A stretch of 39,955 bases of DNA from a virus. The DNA lies in IMG/VR virus record IMGVR_UViG_3300032291_001784, positions 1 through 39,955 of that record; one strand, 5' to 3'. The notes beneath the pieces were generated by a model, which was given only the letters and a program-made list of their open reading frames with translations, was not told the DNA's origin and did no database searches. Shown here in pieces: positions 12,408 to 20,743 of the stretch (its first letter is position 1; the number at the start of each line of letters is the position of its first letter). Position numbers and translations under genes: made by a program.

Positions 12408-13249
12408 CGCTTGATCCTTTCTTCAGCCAACTGGCCTCTGCAATATTCTTCCAACGAAATCATCCAATGTCGGAATGGAAGGAGTCGAGTGTTGACCAGC
12501 GCCCCGTGCTTCGGTCGAGTCTTGTCATTGCGGGCGGAGCCAGTCACCTTCTGCTTGTTCTTGCGGAACTTGCGAGCGACCTGCGCCAGAAGCGCCCAGT
12601 CAGCCCTGCCACTGCCAACAAGGTGGTAGATACCTTCGTACTTGGTATCCAGTGCCATGTCTACAATCGTTCCCACCACGTCTGGCAGGTACGTTGGATG
12701 GAAGTTCTGGTCGGTCGGAAGGTCTAGCGGGTTCGGACTCATGATGGCAAAGTCCACAAAGCTTGCCTTGAACGGTGATGGATAGATACCGAACGGACTG
12801 CTGATGCGGACGACCACGCCATTATTTGCCAGCACCATCTGCTCGCCCTTCAACTTGGTCGTGCCGTAAATGCTGAGTGCGCCTTTACTTTCGGCGTTCT
12901 CGTCCAGCGGTCGATCCTCTTCGTTGAGGTCAAACACGTAGTCTGTGCTGATGTACACCTGCCGAACGTGCTGTCCAATCGTGGAGGGCAGTACGACATT
13001 GGCGGTCACAGCAGCGCCAGGATCTTTCTCGCAGGCAACGATGTCCCGCTGTGCCGCGCAGTTGATGACGCTCGTCACCTTGTGCTCGCGGATAAGATCT
13101 GGGATGGTATCTACGGTATAAGAAACAGAAACGCCCGACTCGCCAATAGGCGCAGCCGAGCGTGAGAATACAATATATGGCAGCGCCCGACGGCGCAGCT
13201 CTGCAAGAACGTGTTGGGCTACCTGCCCAGTACCTACGACCCCAATCAT
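12404..13249 (-). CDS. RmlD-like NAD(P)-dependent sugar reductase
   Basis: 281 residues, typical for RmlD. N-terminal GVVGTGQVAQHV is a Rossmann loop, YISTDYVFD and IYGTTKLKGEQ (YxxxK) follow the pattern of dTDP-4-dehydrorhamnose reductase, and the middle has RISSPFGIYP. With the RmlC-like protein at 8263 it could finish a deoxysugar nucleotide. The start is ATG 13249 preceded by AAAGGGTCGAA, a leader seen before two other leftward genes that follow a gap. Confidence 0.85.
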   Translation of the reverse strand: MIGVVGTGQVAQHVLAELRRRALPYIVFSRSAAPIGESGVSVSYTVDTIPDLIREHKVTSVINCAAQRDIVACEKDPGAAVTANVVLPSTIGQHVRQVYISTDYVFDLNEEDRPLDENAESKGALSIYGTTKLKGEQMVLANNGVVVRISSPFGIYPSPFKASFVDFAIMSPNPLDLPTDQNFHPTYLPDVVGTIVDMALDTKYEGIYHLVGSGRADWALLAQVARKFRKNKQKVTGSARNDKTRPKHGALVNTRLLPFRHWMISLEEYCRGQLAEERIKR

Positions 13250-13279
13250 TTCGACCCTTTCGTTACGGATTTATTGTGA
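13250..13279 (-). promoter_or_regulatory. Short leader with GGGTCGA ribosome site
   Basis: A 30-bp gap. AAAGGGTCGA lies one base before ATG 13249. The same GGGTCGA-(N)-ATG arrangement precedes the genes starting at 19621 and 38177, the other leftward genes that follow a gap. No clear promoter hexamers were found here. Confidence 0.4.
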
Positions 13280-14431
13280 TTACTTTACCACACTTTTAGG
13301 CTGGTAGCGTTTTCCACGCCAGACCAGTTCCGAACCTGTCCATGAAGCGAAGTCAGGCTGCCACTGGCCAGCCTCTTCCCCCCAGAGTTCAATGACGGCA
13401 AAGCCAGCAGCCCAGCGGCTGACCTGGTGCTGAGCAAGGTAGCCTAACTCCGTCCGTCGGCACATCATCCCCGTGGAGATGGCAGCGGTGCGACGTTGCT
13501 CAATGCCAGCAAACCCGCCGATAGTCTTGAAGGCGATGCCCTGTGAGTGGTCGTGACCACCAACAACAGAGACACCAGCCGCGTCCACAATCGGCATGAT
13601 GCTTGCCCCGCCGCCCGTGCTACGGGAGTATGTCCCGTGCGTGGCGATGAGGTCTGGAGCGATCTGGTAGTACGAGCGGAAGTGCTCTGGTCCAGCGAAC
13701 GCCAAGCCATCGGTGAGGCACGGCGTAATGTCCAGCGCATCCAGTCGAAGCAAATTTGCCAGCGAGAGAATCTCTCGCCCTTCGGAGTCGGTCATGCCAA
13801 CCAACTCAGGCGCACGCTTCGCCAGCCACTTCGAGAGGCGAGCTTCGTGGTTTCCGTACAAGAAAAAGATCTGCGCCTCTGGCCCAGCCGATGCGCGGAT
13901 CTCTGCTAGGCGACGATGTGCGTGTGCGAGTTCTTCTTGCACTGGCATCCCCAGACGTGGGTCTCGGTCATACGCCGACACCGCCGTGAGGTCTAGGATG
14001 TCACCTGTCAGCACGATGCGATCTGGCCGCTCTGCTGCAAGGAACGTAAGGAAGGATGCGTAGACCTCTGGGTCTTCAAAGGGGAACTGGAAGTCCCCCG
14101 CTGCAACAACCAGTTCGTTTGTCGTTTCCTCACGAGAGCCAATCCTTGGAATGTAATCTAGTTGCACTGGCTCTACTGGTGTGATAAGATCCTCGACCTT
14201 GGGGGGGTAAGGGGGGGTTACTCTCTTAACCTGACCCCCTCTAAAAGACCGATCCCCCTCTAAAGAAGACCAGTCCCCCTCTGGGGAGGGGGTGTGGGGG
14301 AGGGGGTTCTCAAGAAGGAATCTTTGGTATCGCTTCTGGGCTTGGTCTTTGGAAAGACCGACACGACTGCCGATGATCGAGAACGAAAGGCCCAGTTGCC
14401 GAAGCTCGTGGATGTCCTGTTCTAGACTCAT
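13280..14431 (-). CDS. Calcineurin-like metallophosphoesterase with N-terminal HTH
   Basis: 383 residues. Residues 1-40 look like a helix-turn-helix (LGLSFSIIGSRVGLSKDQAQ). Residues 41-80 are a low-complexity linker. The phosphoesterase core has GDFQFPF (112-118), GDILDL (143-148), GNHEARL (193-199), ATHG (263-266) and GGHDHSQ (291-297), the metal ligands of the family, with Q for the usual H in the first DxH motif. Family members cleave phosphodiesters or phosphomonoesters. The HTH suggests DNA targeting, so a phage nuclease or nucleotide-processing role is possible. Two C7 runs encode part of the linker. Confidence 0.85.
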   Translation of the reverse strand: MSLEQDIHELRQLGLSFSIIGSRVGLSKDQAQKRYQRFLLENPLPHTPSPEGDWSSLEGDRSFRGGQVKRVTPPYPPKVEDLITPVEPVQLDYIPRIGSREETTNELVVAAGDFQFPFEDPEVYASFLTFLAAERPDRIVLTGDILDLTAVSAYDRDPRLGMPVQEELAHAHRRLAEIRASAGPEAQIFFLYGNHEARLSKWLAKRAPELVGMTDSEGREILSLANLLRLDALDITPCLTDGLAFAGPEHFRSYYQIAPDLIATHGTYSRSTGGGASIMPIVDAAGVSVVGGHDHSQGIAFKTIGGFAGIEQRRTAAISTGMMCRRTELGYLAQHQVSRWAAGFAVIELWGEEAGQWQPDFASWTGSELVWRGKRYQPKSVVK

Positions 14432-14444
14432 GTATACTCCCAGC

Positions 14445-14681
14445 CTATGGTAATAGGCTTACGATCAGGGTTGCTACCACGCCCACAGCGGACACGGCAA
14501 TCCCTATCTTCCATTGTACACCAATGGTGCGCTCATTGTCGTTTTCCACAACGGCAGACGCCCTCGCCTGATCTACCTCCACCGTGCGGAGCCGCTCTTC
14601 AATGGTGTCCAACTTGGCGGACAGGTCGCTGCGGACGCCCTCAATGGCGTTGAGGAGTGTGGTAAACTGGCTACCTGTCAT
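14445..14681 (-). CDS. Coiled-coil protein with C-terminal membrane helix
   Basis: 78 residues. Residues 8-45 form a heptad-like helix (LLNAIEGVRSDLSAKLDTIE and onward), and residues 56-77 are a membrane helix (IGIAVSAVGVVATLIVSLLP). The form resembles XhlA/hemolysin-type holin partners and other small phage membrane proteins that follow tail genes. It overlaps the Tal-like gene by 4 bp (ATGA). A lysis role is possible, but the main cassette is at 33051-35185. Confidence 0.65.
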   Translation of the reverse strand: MTGSQFTTLLNAIEGVRSDLSAKLDTIEERLRTVEVDQARASAVVENDNERTIGVQWKIGIAVSAVGVVATLIVSLLP

Positions 14682-16852
14682 TTTCCACCCCTGCTATCGA
14701 TGGATCTCATTGGAAGGTTAGTGGCAGGAGTCGTTGCGGTTCTTCGGGATGTCCCAGGTCTTCGAGATCGTGGTTGGGCAGCACCGCCAAACGATGATGC
14801 GCCTACGGCTGATGGAGCTCCCGTATCCCCGCTACCTGGCGTGATGGCTGAAAGGTTGTAGGATGCAGCGAACGAAGAACCCTGAACGAGATCCATTTCT
14901 AGCCGCTCGTGTCCGTCGCTCTCGCCGTACCATCGGTATCCTGCAATCACGAATGGCTCATTGATGTCCACCAGCCCATGCTTGATTTGCACGTTGATGG
15001 AGTCACCCACATCCCAGCTACTGTTAACGTAGAGTCCGTCTACGGCAATCTTCAATCCAACCTGCTTGGTGTTTTTAGGTACGACAGTGGAATTTAGGAT
15101 GGACGTATTGGTGTTGGCCCTTACTGTTCCGTATAGCTCAATCATTCGAGAAGCCTCATTGTTGGCAGACTGAGCGTTCACAAATCCACCCTTTGCCACG
15201 ATCATGGGAATGCGACCGAACTGGGCAATGGAGGAAGAATTGGACGCCGTTGCGCCAATGATGCTTGCCCCAGTGCCTTGGCCACTAGATCCAGAGAGAT
15301 ACTTCTCTGTTGGAATGACGGTCACATCGTTCCTAACTTTTGCGTAGCCAGGGGCATAAGAGTAGGATTTGATTGTCTCTGGATACCTTAATGCTGGACC
15401 AGTTGAAATAGGGCTACTAGAAACGTTGACCTTCAACTCAAAGTTCCCCCCGTAAGAGTCTCCAGGAGTAGGCTTTGCAATTCCAAAAACAACTTTACCG
15501 CCGTCCGTTCTTGCACCCATCTCAATGTCGCAAACATCACCAATGTGATCCAATGACGGCTCGCCCGCACTGTAGACGGTATGGGTCGTTGCGGTGCTGC
15601 CGCTGTTAATGACGGACATCGTGGCGTACCGAAGTCGACCGCTGGTTGCGCCAGTGGTAACATTGTTGAAAATTCTTTGCACGACGTCCACAACGTTATT
15701 GGTACCCTGCCCAAGGGTCACCTCTGCGCTAGATTTTGCCTTTGATCCCGTTGATACAAACCACTTATTGTCTGCCGTACTGTACGCGGCATAAATTCCA
15801 GCGTAGAGATCTAGGCTGTACGTCAATCCGTTTCTAAATGCGTAAACTGTCTGTGTTCCAGTTTTGCTTGCAGACCCAGTTGGGGTCTCAATGAGCGTGG
15901 AGGCAACAGTTGCCGAGGCAGCGCCCTGTGAAACAAGTGCTGAATAGAGTTCCTCACGTGCCGAGAACGGCAAGACATCAACCACTCGGTTCTGAGCCTT
16001 AAATCGGTTTACGCCAGACGACGAGTCGGCGTTGATATTGAACTCTGCAATTCGTCCAGTTGACCCTACTGGTGGATCTCCAAGATCCTGAGCTGCTGGC
16101 GGAGAAGCAAAGATTGCAACTCGCATTATTGGGGTATTAGGCCATCCGCCAGTAAACGTAAGACCGCCAATGGTACCAGTGAATCCACCCGAGAGCGTTG
16201 TGGCGCCAGTCCACTCAATGCTGTATGTTAGTGCTAAATATGGGGTCTGCACTGATGCCGTGTACGTGGATGTTCCAGAGGTAATGCTAATAGTTTTGGT
16301 AGTGTTTGCGTAAGCAACAACGCTTGCCGTGGATACCTGGATCGATTCAGTAACATCATATTCAACCATACCGTCGACATCGTAAGAGGAACCATACACC
16401 TGGTCTGTTGCAACTACGCCGTCGGTGGAGTTAAAGGTAGTTGTCTTTTGAACCGTAGCAAGATTTGGATTGATTGGGCTGACGTTTGCAAATGTGATCT
16501 GGCTCAATGGAGTCGTTACCTGATTCATCACTGCCTTGTAGTCAATGCCCGCAAAGACGGTTTCATACTCCGTGGCGTTGAAGTCGTTGATTATTCCCGC
16601 TCCAACAAACTCCCATCGTGGAGTTGAGGCGGCATCATTCCATCGAGCAATCTCATAGTGTCGCTCAAGGGGTACAAACTCAGAGATCTGTGGGTGGTCG
16701 TTCTTCATCGTCCAGAACGCAGAGCCAACATCGTTTGCGTGCTCTTCTACGCCGATGTCCGATGCGTCGTAGACAACTGCCTTCTGCGTTCCACGCCAAC
16801 CACTAATCGAAAAGTCCCAAATTGTAATTCGGAACTTTTTCTGGTCACTCAC
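14678..16852 (-). CDS. Tail hub protein, Gp37/Tal-like
   Basis: 724 residues from GTG 16852 (GTGA overlap with the Dit-like gene, GAGG seven bases before); a GTG two codons upstream is possible. The N-terminal 110 residues (FRITIWDFSISGW, then ERHYEIARWND, WEFVGAGIINDF) look like the hub domain of siphovirus-type tail proteins of actinophages (ReqiPepy6 Gp37-like). The middle is Ser/Thr/Gly-rich and beta-structured; the C terminus has GLVDINEPFVIAGYRWYG typical of hub domains. It follows a Dit-like protein, the usual order at a tail tip. Confidence 0.7.
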   Translation of the reverse strand: MSDQKKFRITIWDFSISGWRGTQKAVVYDASDIGVEEHANDVGSAFWTMKNDHPQISEFVPLERHYEIARWNDAASTPRWEFVGAGIINDFNATEYETVFAGIDYKAVMNQVTTPLSQITFANVSPINPNLATVQKTTTFNSTDGVVATDQVYGSSYDVDGMVEYDVTESIQVSTASVVAYANTTKTISITSGTSTYTASVQTPYLALTYSIEWTGATTLSGGFTGTIGGLTFTGGWPNTPIMRVAIFASPPAAQDLGDPPVGSTGRIAEFNINADSSSGVNRFKAQNRVVDVLPFSAREELYSALVSQGAASATVASTLIETPTGSASKTGTQTVYAFRNGLTYSLDLYAGIYAAYSTADNKWFVSTGSKAKSSAEVTLGQGTNNVVDVVQRIFNNVTTGATSGRLRYATMSVINSGSTATTHTVYSAGEPSLDHIGDVCDIEMGARTDGGKVVFGIAKPTPGDSYGGNFELKVNVSSSPISTGPALRYPETIKSYSYAPGYAKVRNDVTVIPTEKYLSGSSGQGTGASIIGATASNSSSIAQFGRIPMIVAKGGFVNAQSANNEASRMIELYGTVRANTNTSILNSTVVPKNTKQVGLKIAVDGLYVNSSWDVGDSINVQIKHGLVDINEPFVIAGYRWYGESDGHERLEMDLVQGSSFAASYNLSAITPGSGDTGAPSAVGASSFGGAAQPRSRRPGTSRRTATTPATNLPMRSIDSRGGK

Positions 16853-17745
16853 AGCCACGCCTCATTGAAACTGAATGTCCCAGTGACCGAGGCCATTGCG
16901 GATACGGTAATGACCGTTGCCCCAGCAAAGAGGTAGGGCATACTGGTCGTTCCAGTGGTAACCAAATCCATTCGCAGGGTAGTTCCAATCTTGACCGTCC
17001 GAGCGTCGGCATCAACCGTAATGGTTGAGGACGCTGGGAGTGTAATCACGCTTGTCCATGCGCTGGTGCTGATGGTTGCCGTTCGGCTGTCCGTCGCAGC
17101 ATTCACAAAGACAAAGGTTGGGTACGCCACATAGTTGCCGTTGTTCGTCAGCGTTGTCGTCGTTGCCGAAGATGAAGAAACGTTAATAGTTCCCGTAGTC
17201 GCCGTTTGGTTTGTCTTTCGTGGGTCTTTAGCCATCAGGGAGATAGCAGCCTTGGTAGAGATACCACGGTCGGTTGTCCGTGGGGTCACCAGGTCATTGT
17301 TCAGGTTATAGGTCGGGATGCTCGTTGGTCGAACCTTCATCCGCATATTGATGAACCCGCTCGTGTAGGAGCCAGTGCTCACCGTTGCCTGATCAAAGTC
17401 CAAAGCACGAAACCCATCATCGCTTGTGGCGAATGACGGGTATGGTTGCAGCGACGAATTGAGCGCGTTGAGTTTGTCAAAGAAGTCGGCAGACGACGAC
17501 CCGTACACCTGCACGATCAACTGGACCTGCCGAGTGCCGAGCAGGGCAATGTTCGCCTCTGCTCCGTCACGCTGGGCGATAGAGTCCATGAACCCGCTGA
17601 TGCCAGCATTGGCATAGGCAACACTCTCAACGACATAGCCACTGAATGGCGTACCGACCGTAGGTGCGGTCGTGATGCTGTTGAGATTGAGATACGCTGA
17701 GGTCGCCGACCCAGTGGCGATCTTGATTTCCCTGTTGAAATCCAC
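16849..17745 (-). CDS. Distal tail (Dit)-like protein
   Basis: 298 residues, GTG start 17745 behind GGGAGGCTGATC. The N-terminal 160 residues, with RDGAEANIALLGTRQVQLIVQVYG, FFDKLNALNSSL and FRALDF, match the outline of the siphovirus tail component family. The C-terminal part is a Ser/Thr-rich beta domain (from about 185) like galectin-type Dit domains. It would form the ring joining tail tube and hub. Directly after the connector gene. Confidence 0.65.
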   Translation of the reverse strand: MDFNREIKIATGSATSAYLNLNSITTAPTVGTPFSGYVVESVAYANAGISGFMDSIAQRDGAEANIALLGTRQVQLIVQVYGSSSADFFDKLNALNSSLQPYPSFATSDDGFRALDFDQATVSTGSYTSGFINMRMKVRPTSIPTYNLNNDLVTPRTTDRGISTKAAISLMAKDPRKTNQTATTGTINVSSSSATTTTLTNNGNYVAYPTFVFVNAATDSRTATISTSAWTSVITLPASSTITVDADARTVKIGTTLRMDLVTTGTTSMPYLFAGATVITVSAMASVTGTFSFNEAWL

Positions 17746-17747
17746 GA

Positions 17748-18392
17748 TCAGCCTCCCTTACGGAATCTTCGAATACGGTTCTTCTCTTGGCGCCATCGCT
17801 GCTGGGCAGCAAGGGCAAGGTTGTTCATCCCAAGGGCAGAGATGTCTGACGAGCCAGACGAGACCTGCCACTGCTGGTACTGCGCTCGGTCAAAGGTCAG
17901 CATCGTGAGTGCCTCAGCCTCAACGTAGACCTTCACCGCGTTCTGCGCGGTCGTGTCAAGGTTGGTGACGGAGCTGGTCTGCGCAGTATTGATCTGCGTC
18001 CACGGACCATAGCCGACGATGTTAAGCGTACCCTCTGAGACCGCAAGGACGTAGCGGGTTGGGAGATACAGGATTCCTCCATGCGTCTCCCAACCCGAAT
18101 CGGGACCATCGCCAGACGAGGGTCGAACCGTCTCACGATATTTCCCGCTGTTGTCATAGACATCAACGCGGACTGGCCAGGTCACCGTCGTTAGGGCAAC
18201 AGAGAAGGCAGAGCCGCTCACAGGCTGTGTAAACGCAGTAGCCTGGATTGCCTCTGATTGATAGACATCACCGATGGCATCAATGCCACGGTTGATGAGT
18301 TCACCGAGTTGGCCATCTGACCACGTGGTCCCATTAGGGTCACGTAGGGAGAGCCGCAGCGAAGTGAGTAGGCTGGAAAATGTCGTGCTCAT
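17748..18392 (-). CDS. Head-tail connector/adaptor protein
   Basis: 214 residues. The N terminus (FSSLLTSLRLSLRDPNGTTW, then WSDGQLGELINRGIDAI) is like adaptor proteins that attach below the portal ring. The middle has beta strands (YDNSGKYRETV, GGILYLPTRYVL), and the last 50 residues are helical and basic (RWRQEKNRIRRFRKGG). Its place between capsid genes and tail genes supports the call. The start overlaps the glycosyltransferase stop (ATGA). Confidence 0.6.
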   Translation of the reverse strand: MSTTFSSLLTSLRLSLRDPNGTTWSDGQLGELINRGIDAIGDVYQSEAIQATAFTQPVSGSAFSVALTTVTWPVRVDVYDNSGKYRETVRPSSGDGPDSGWETHGGILYLPTRYVLAVSEGTLNIVGYGPWTQINTAQTSSVTNLDTTAQNAVKVYVEAEALTMLTFDRAQYQQWQVSSGSSDISALGMNNLALAAQQRWRQEKNRIRRFRKGG

Positions 18393-19621
18393 GCGATCTT
18401 GGCTCCTTTGCCTTTATTCTCGGCTGCCCATTTGAAGGCGTCAGCCCATTCCTTTGCTCGATCTTTGTAGTGATATTCCTTTAGCACACGCTCACGCGCC
18501 GCACCTGCGAGTTGTTCTCGCAGATCCTTGCTGCGTGTGAGCTTTTTCATTGCGTCGTACCATTCGCCGCGACCACGGGCAAGCAGCCCGTCCACGCCTT
18601 CGCGGACCATCTGGTATGGACCATCTCCACGGAAACGCTCGCCGATGAAGGCGGCGCCTGTCAGGGCGTACTCAAGCCAGTGGAGTTCGGACTTGGCTTG
18701 ATCAAAGTCATCGCCCATGAGCGGCGCAATGCCGATGTCTGGGTGGGTGTTGGCGAGGGTCTCGCAGAACTTCTGGATGCCCTCAACGTAGCCATACTGC
18801 TCCTGGAAGAACTGAGCGACGACTGACTCTGTTCCAGGATTTGTGCCAAGAAAGACGGTGCGGAGTTCTTCACGGAGATCCGTGACAGCCTTGCCAGCGT
18901 ACCCGCCAGCGATCTTCCCGCGCGGTCCCTCTGGGTATCCAGCGTAGTCTCGCAGTCGAGCGGTGCTGCCGTAGTAGACAACCCGTGGCTTGTCCCCTGC
19001 TGGGCGTTCCACCGTTGGCTTGTACAACTCTGGGTCAATGGCATTCCGAATGACACGGATGTTGTCATTGAATCGTGCATAGCGCCGAGCAATGGTGTTG
19101 GTGGAGGTAGTGACCAGATCGGCACGCTTTGCCATCTGCTCAATCATCTCGTACTCTGGGATAACGTCTTTGATATATCCATTCCACGGACGGATGTTGA
19201 AGTGGTCATCGTCGGTCTCGTAGACGATAGCCTTGCCGTGGTTGGCATACTGGAAGGTGGGCCAGAGGAGCCGCGTAATAAGATCGCGCTCTTTCCAGCC
19301 GTGCTCATGCTTGATTGCTTCGGCATAGGAGAAGGTGACGAATGGGCACGCTTCGTCCTTGCAAGAGATCGTAGTGTTGTAGTAGCGTCGGAAGACGACG
19401 ACATCTGCCCAGTCCACGTCGGAGGTGTCGAAGTCCACAAGACCCTTAGCCATTGCTTCGGGAAGGAGCAGGTTCTCCCCGCCCTCTTTGATCTTCATTC
19501 CGACTTTGTTCAGACCGCGATATTCAACGCCGAGTTTCTTCAGTTCTTCGGTAAACTGGTGACCACGGAAGTAGGCGCATGGGCCTTCCTCAACGTGTCC
19601 CCAAACTAGGACTTTCAGCAT
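18389..19621 (-). CDS. GT-B-type glycosyltransferase
   Basis: 410 residues from ATG 19621 (AGAGGGTCGAT leader); a GTG nine codons upstream lies inside a hairpin and has a poorer site. Two Rossmann-like halves: residues 1-190 with LKVLVWGHVEEGP and VVFRRYY, and from about 200 with RVIRNAIDPELYKP and RVVYYGST, then IGIAPLMGDDFDQAKSELHWLEYAL and a final EYHYKDRAKEW. This is the layout of GT4-like enzymes; the ETDDDHF motif occurs in phage and polysaccharide GTs. It lies inside the virion module between capsid and connector, so its acceptor may be the virion or a cell-surface glycan. Confidence 0.82.
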   Translation of the reverse strand: MLKVLVWGHVEEGPCAYFRGHQFTEELKKLGVEYRGLNKVGMKIKEGGENLLLPEAMAKGLVDFDTSDVDWADVVVFRRYYNTTISCKDEACPFVTFSYAEAIKHEHGWKERDLITRLLWPTFQYANHGKAIVYETDDDHFNIRPWNGYIKDVIPEYEMIEQMAKRADLVTTSTNTIARRYARFNDNIRVIRNAIDPELYKPTVERPAGDKPRVVYYGSTARLRDYAGYPEGPRGKIAGGYAGKAVTDLREELRTVFLGTNPGTESVVAQFFQEQYGYVEGIQKFCETLANTHPDIGIAPLMGDDFDQAKSELHWLEYALTGAAFIGERFRGDGPYQMVREGVDGLLARGRGEWYDAMKKLTRSKDLREQLAGAARERVLKEYHYKDRAKEWADAFKWAAENKGKGAKIA

Positions 19622-19633
19622 ATCGACCCTCTT

Positions 19634-19648
19634 GTGGCTAAGTGCCAC
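19634..19648 (-). other. Small hairpin before the glycosyltransferase start
   Basis: GTGGC-N5-GCCAC, a perfect 5-bp stem, 12 bases before ATG 19621 and just upstream of the AGAGGG ribosome site. It contains the alternative GTG start. Could modulate translation. Confidence 0.35.
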
Positions 19649-19676
19649 CTTGACCCTTTTTGTGGCTCCTAGTGGC

Positions 19677-19699
19677 TCCTAGGTGCCTCTACGTTGATT
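19677..19699. repeat. 23-bp exact repeat, spacer copy
   Basis: The 23 bases are identical to 33464-33486 and in the same orientation. This copy is non-coding; the other encodes part of the linker of the peptidase-holin protein. Confidence 0.9.
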
Positions 19700-19710
19700 C
19701 TAGTGGGACT

Positions 19711-19739
19711 CCCCCACCCAGTCTAGGACTGAGTGGGGG
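19711..19739 (-). terminator. Terminator-like stem-loop after capsid gene
   Basis: CCCCCAC and CAGTC pair with GACTG and GTGGGGG around a 3-base loop with one mismatch: 12 base pairs. It begins 18 bases after the capsid stop codon. No U run follows on the - strand, so it may be a partial terminator or a protector of the capsid message. Confidence 0.45.
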
Positions 19740-19757
19740 TATCGTTGTCCCGAACGA

Positions 19758-20729
19758 TTAGACTCCGACCGTGGCCTGGGTCTTGACGACGCGGTAGCGT
19801 GCGCCTGCCTCATCGAGGAGGAGCGAGCCGAAACGCATCTTGTAACCCAACAGCGCCTTCTGTGCGAGTGGGTCGGTGTGGTCGCCACCAGGGGCTACGA
19901 AGTAGCTCTGGAGGGTCTGGCTGTCGCCAATTGCGTAGGCGTCAGGGCCAAGGAACAGGGCGGCGTACACGTTGCCAGCCGAAGCGCCAGCGGTCTGATA
20001 GACCTTGGCGTCCGAAGACACAATGAAGCGCACGCCAGCGAACATACCAATTTCACCCGTGAGGATGCCCGTTGGATCGGTGTACTTGCGCGACTCGATC
20101 CAGCCGTTCACAGCGGTGTCGGACACAAGGTCAAACTCCTGTGAAGGGTGGATGATAGCACGGTACGTGCCGTCAGCGAAGGCTGGAACGTTGGAACCCT
20201 TAAGTCGGGCAACGATCTCCTTAACCGTACGGCCATTGAGAACACCAGCAGCAGCGACGGCGCTGTTCGCGGCACCAGCCGTGAGCGTTGCCGAAGCGGT
20301 TGCACCAAAGACAGCACTCGTGAGAGCGTTGCTATGGAGGTTGTCGCGGACCAACTGGTCCATCGAGCGAACTGCCTGATACGCCACGCGCTCAGCAGCA
20401 ATGCTGATGAGGTCATGTGGCGAGTCAATGTTGGCAAGGTCTGAGATTGCAATCGTCGAACCGTACTGCGTTGCAGTAAAGAACTCGGACGAAATCGTCA
20501 GGGCCTGGTCAACTGGTGGGGCGCCTTCCGTAAGCGGGGTCGTGTTGACACCAAGGTCAGCATAACGAGCGTATCGGAGGGTGTTCGTGCCCTTGATAAA
20601 GCGAGCTGGGACATACATCCCTGGCATCGCGTGAACAGCACGTGCGCGCAGTTCCTCTAGAGCGCGTGCAGAAACAAGTTCCTGTACGAGATCAGCGAAA
20701 CCCGACGTGCTGGTAAGTGTGGTAGCCAT
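19758..20729 (-). CDS. Major capsid protein, N4-gp56-like
   Basis: 323 residues, ATG 20729 behind AAGGAG. Features of the N4 gp56 group of HK97-fold capsid proteins: RFIKGTNTLRYARYADLG, then a central FFTATQYGSTIAISDLANID, SMDQLVRDNLHSNA, and a C-terminal GVRFIVSSDAKVY with a receptor-like LLGYKMRFGSLLLDEA. Length is usual. It is preceded by a scaffold-like gene and followed by a stem-loop. Forms the icosahedral shell. Confidence 0.82.
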   Translation of the reverse strand: MATTLTSTSGFADLVQELVSARALEELRARAVHAMPGMYVPARFIKGTNTLRYARYADLGVNTTPLTEGAPPVDQALTISSEFFTATQYGSTIAISDLANIDSPHDLISIAAERVAYQAVRSMDQLVRDNLHSNALTSAVFGATASATLTAGAANSAVAAAGVLNGRTVKEIVARLKGSNVPAFADGTYRAIIHPSQEFDLVSDTAVNGWIESRKYTDPTGILTGEIGMFAGVRFIVSSDAKVYQTAGASAGNVYAALFLGPDAYAIGDSQTLQSYFVAPGGDHTDPLAQKALLGYKMRFGSLLLDEAGARYRVVKTQATVGV

Positions 20730-20743
20730 GAAGCTACTCCTTC

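Larger units (their letters stand above)
19622..19757 (-). promoter_or_regulatory. Structured spacer between capsid and glycosyltransferase genes
   Basis: A 136-bp gap. It holds a stem-loop 19 bp after the capsid stop (19711-19739), a 23-bp sequence also found inside the lysin gene (19677-19699), tandem CTAGGAGCCAC repeats, and a hairpin just before the GT start (19634-19648). No U tract follows the first stem. It could limit read-through from the capsid gene or process the message. Confidence 0.5.
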
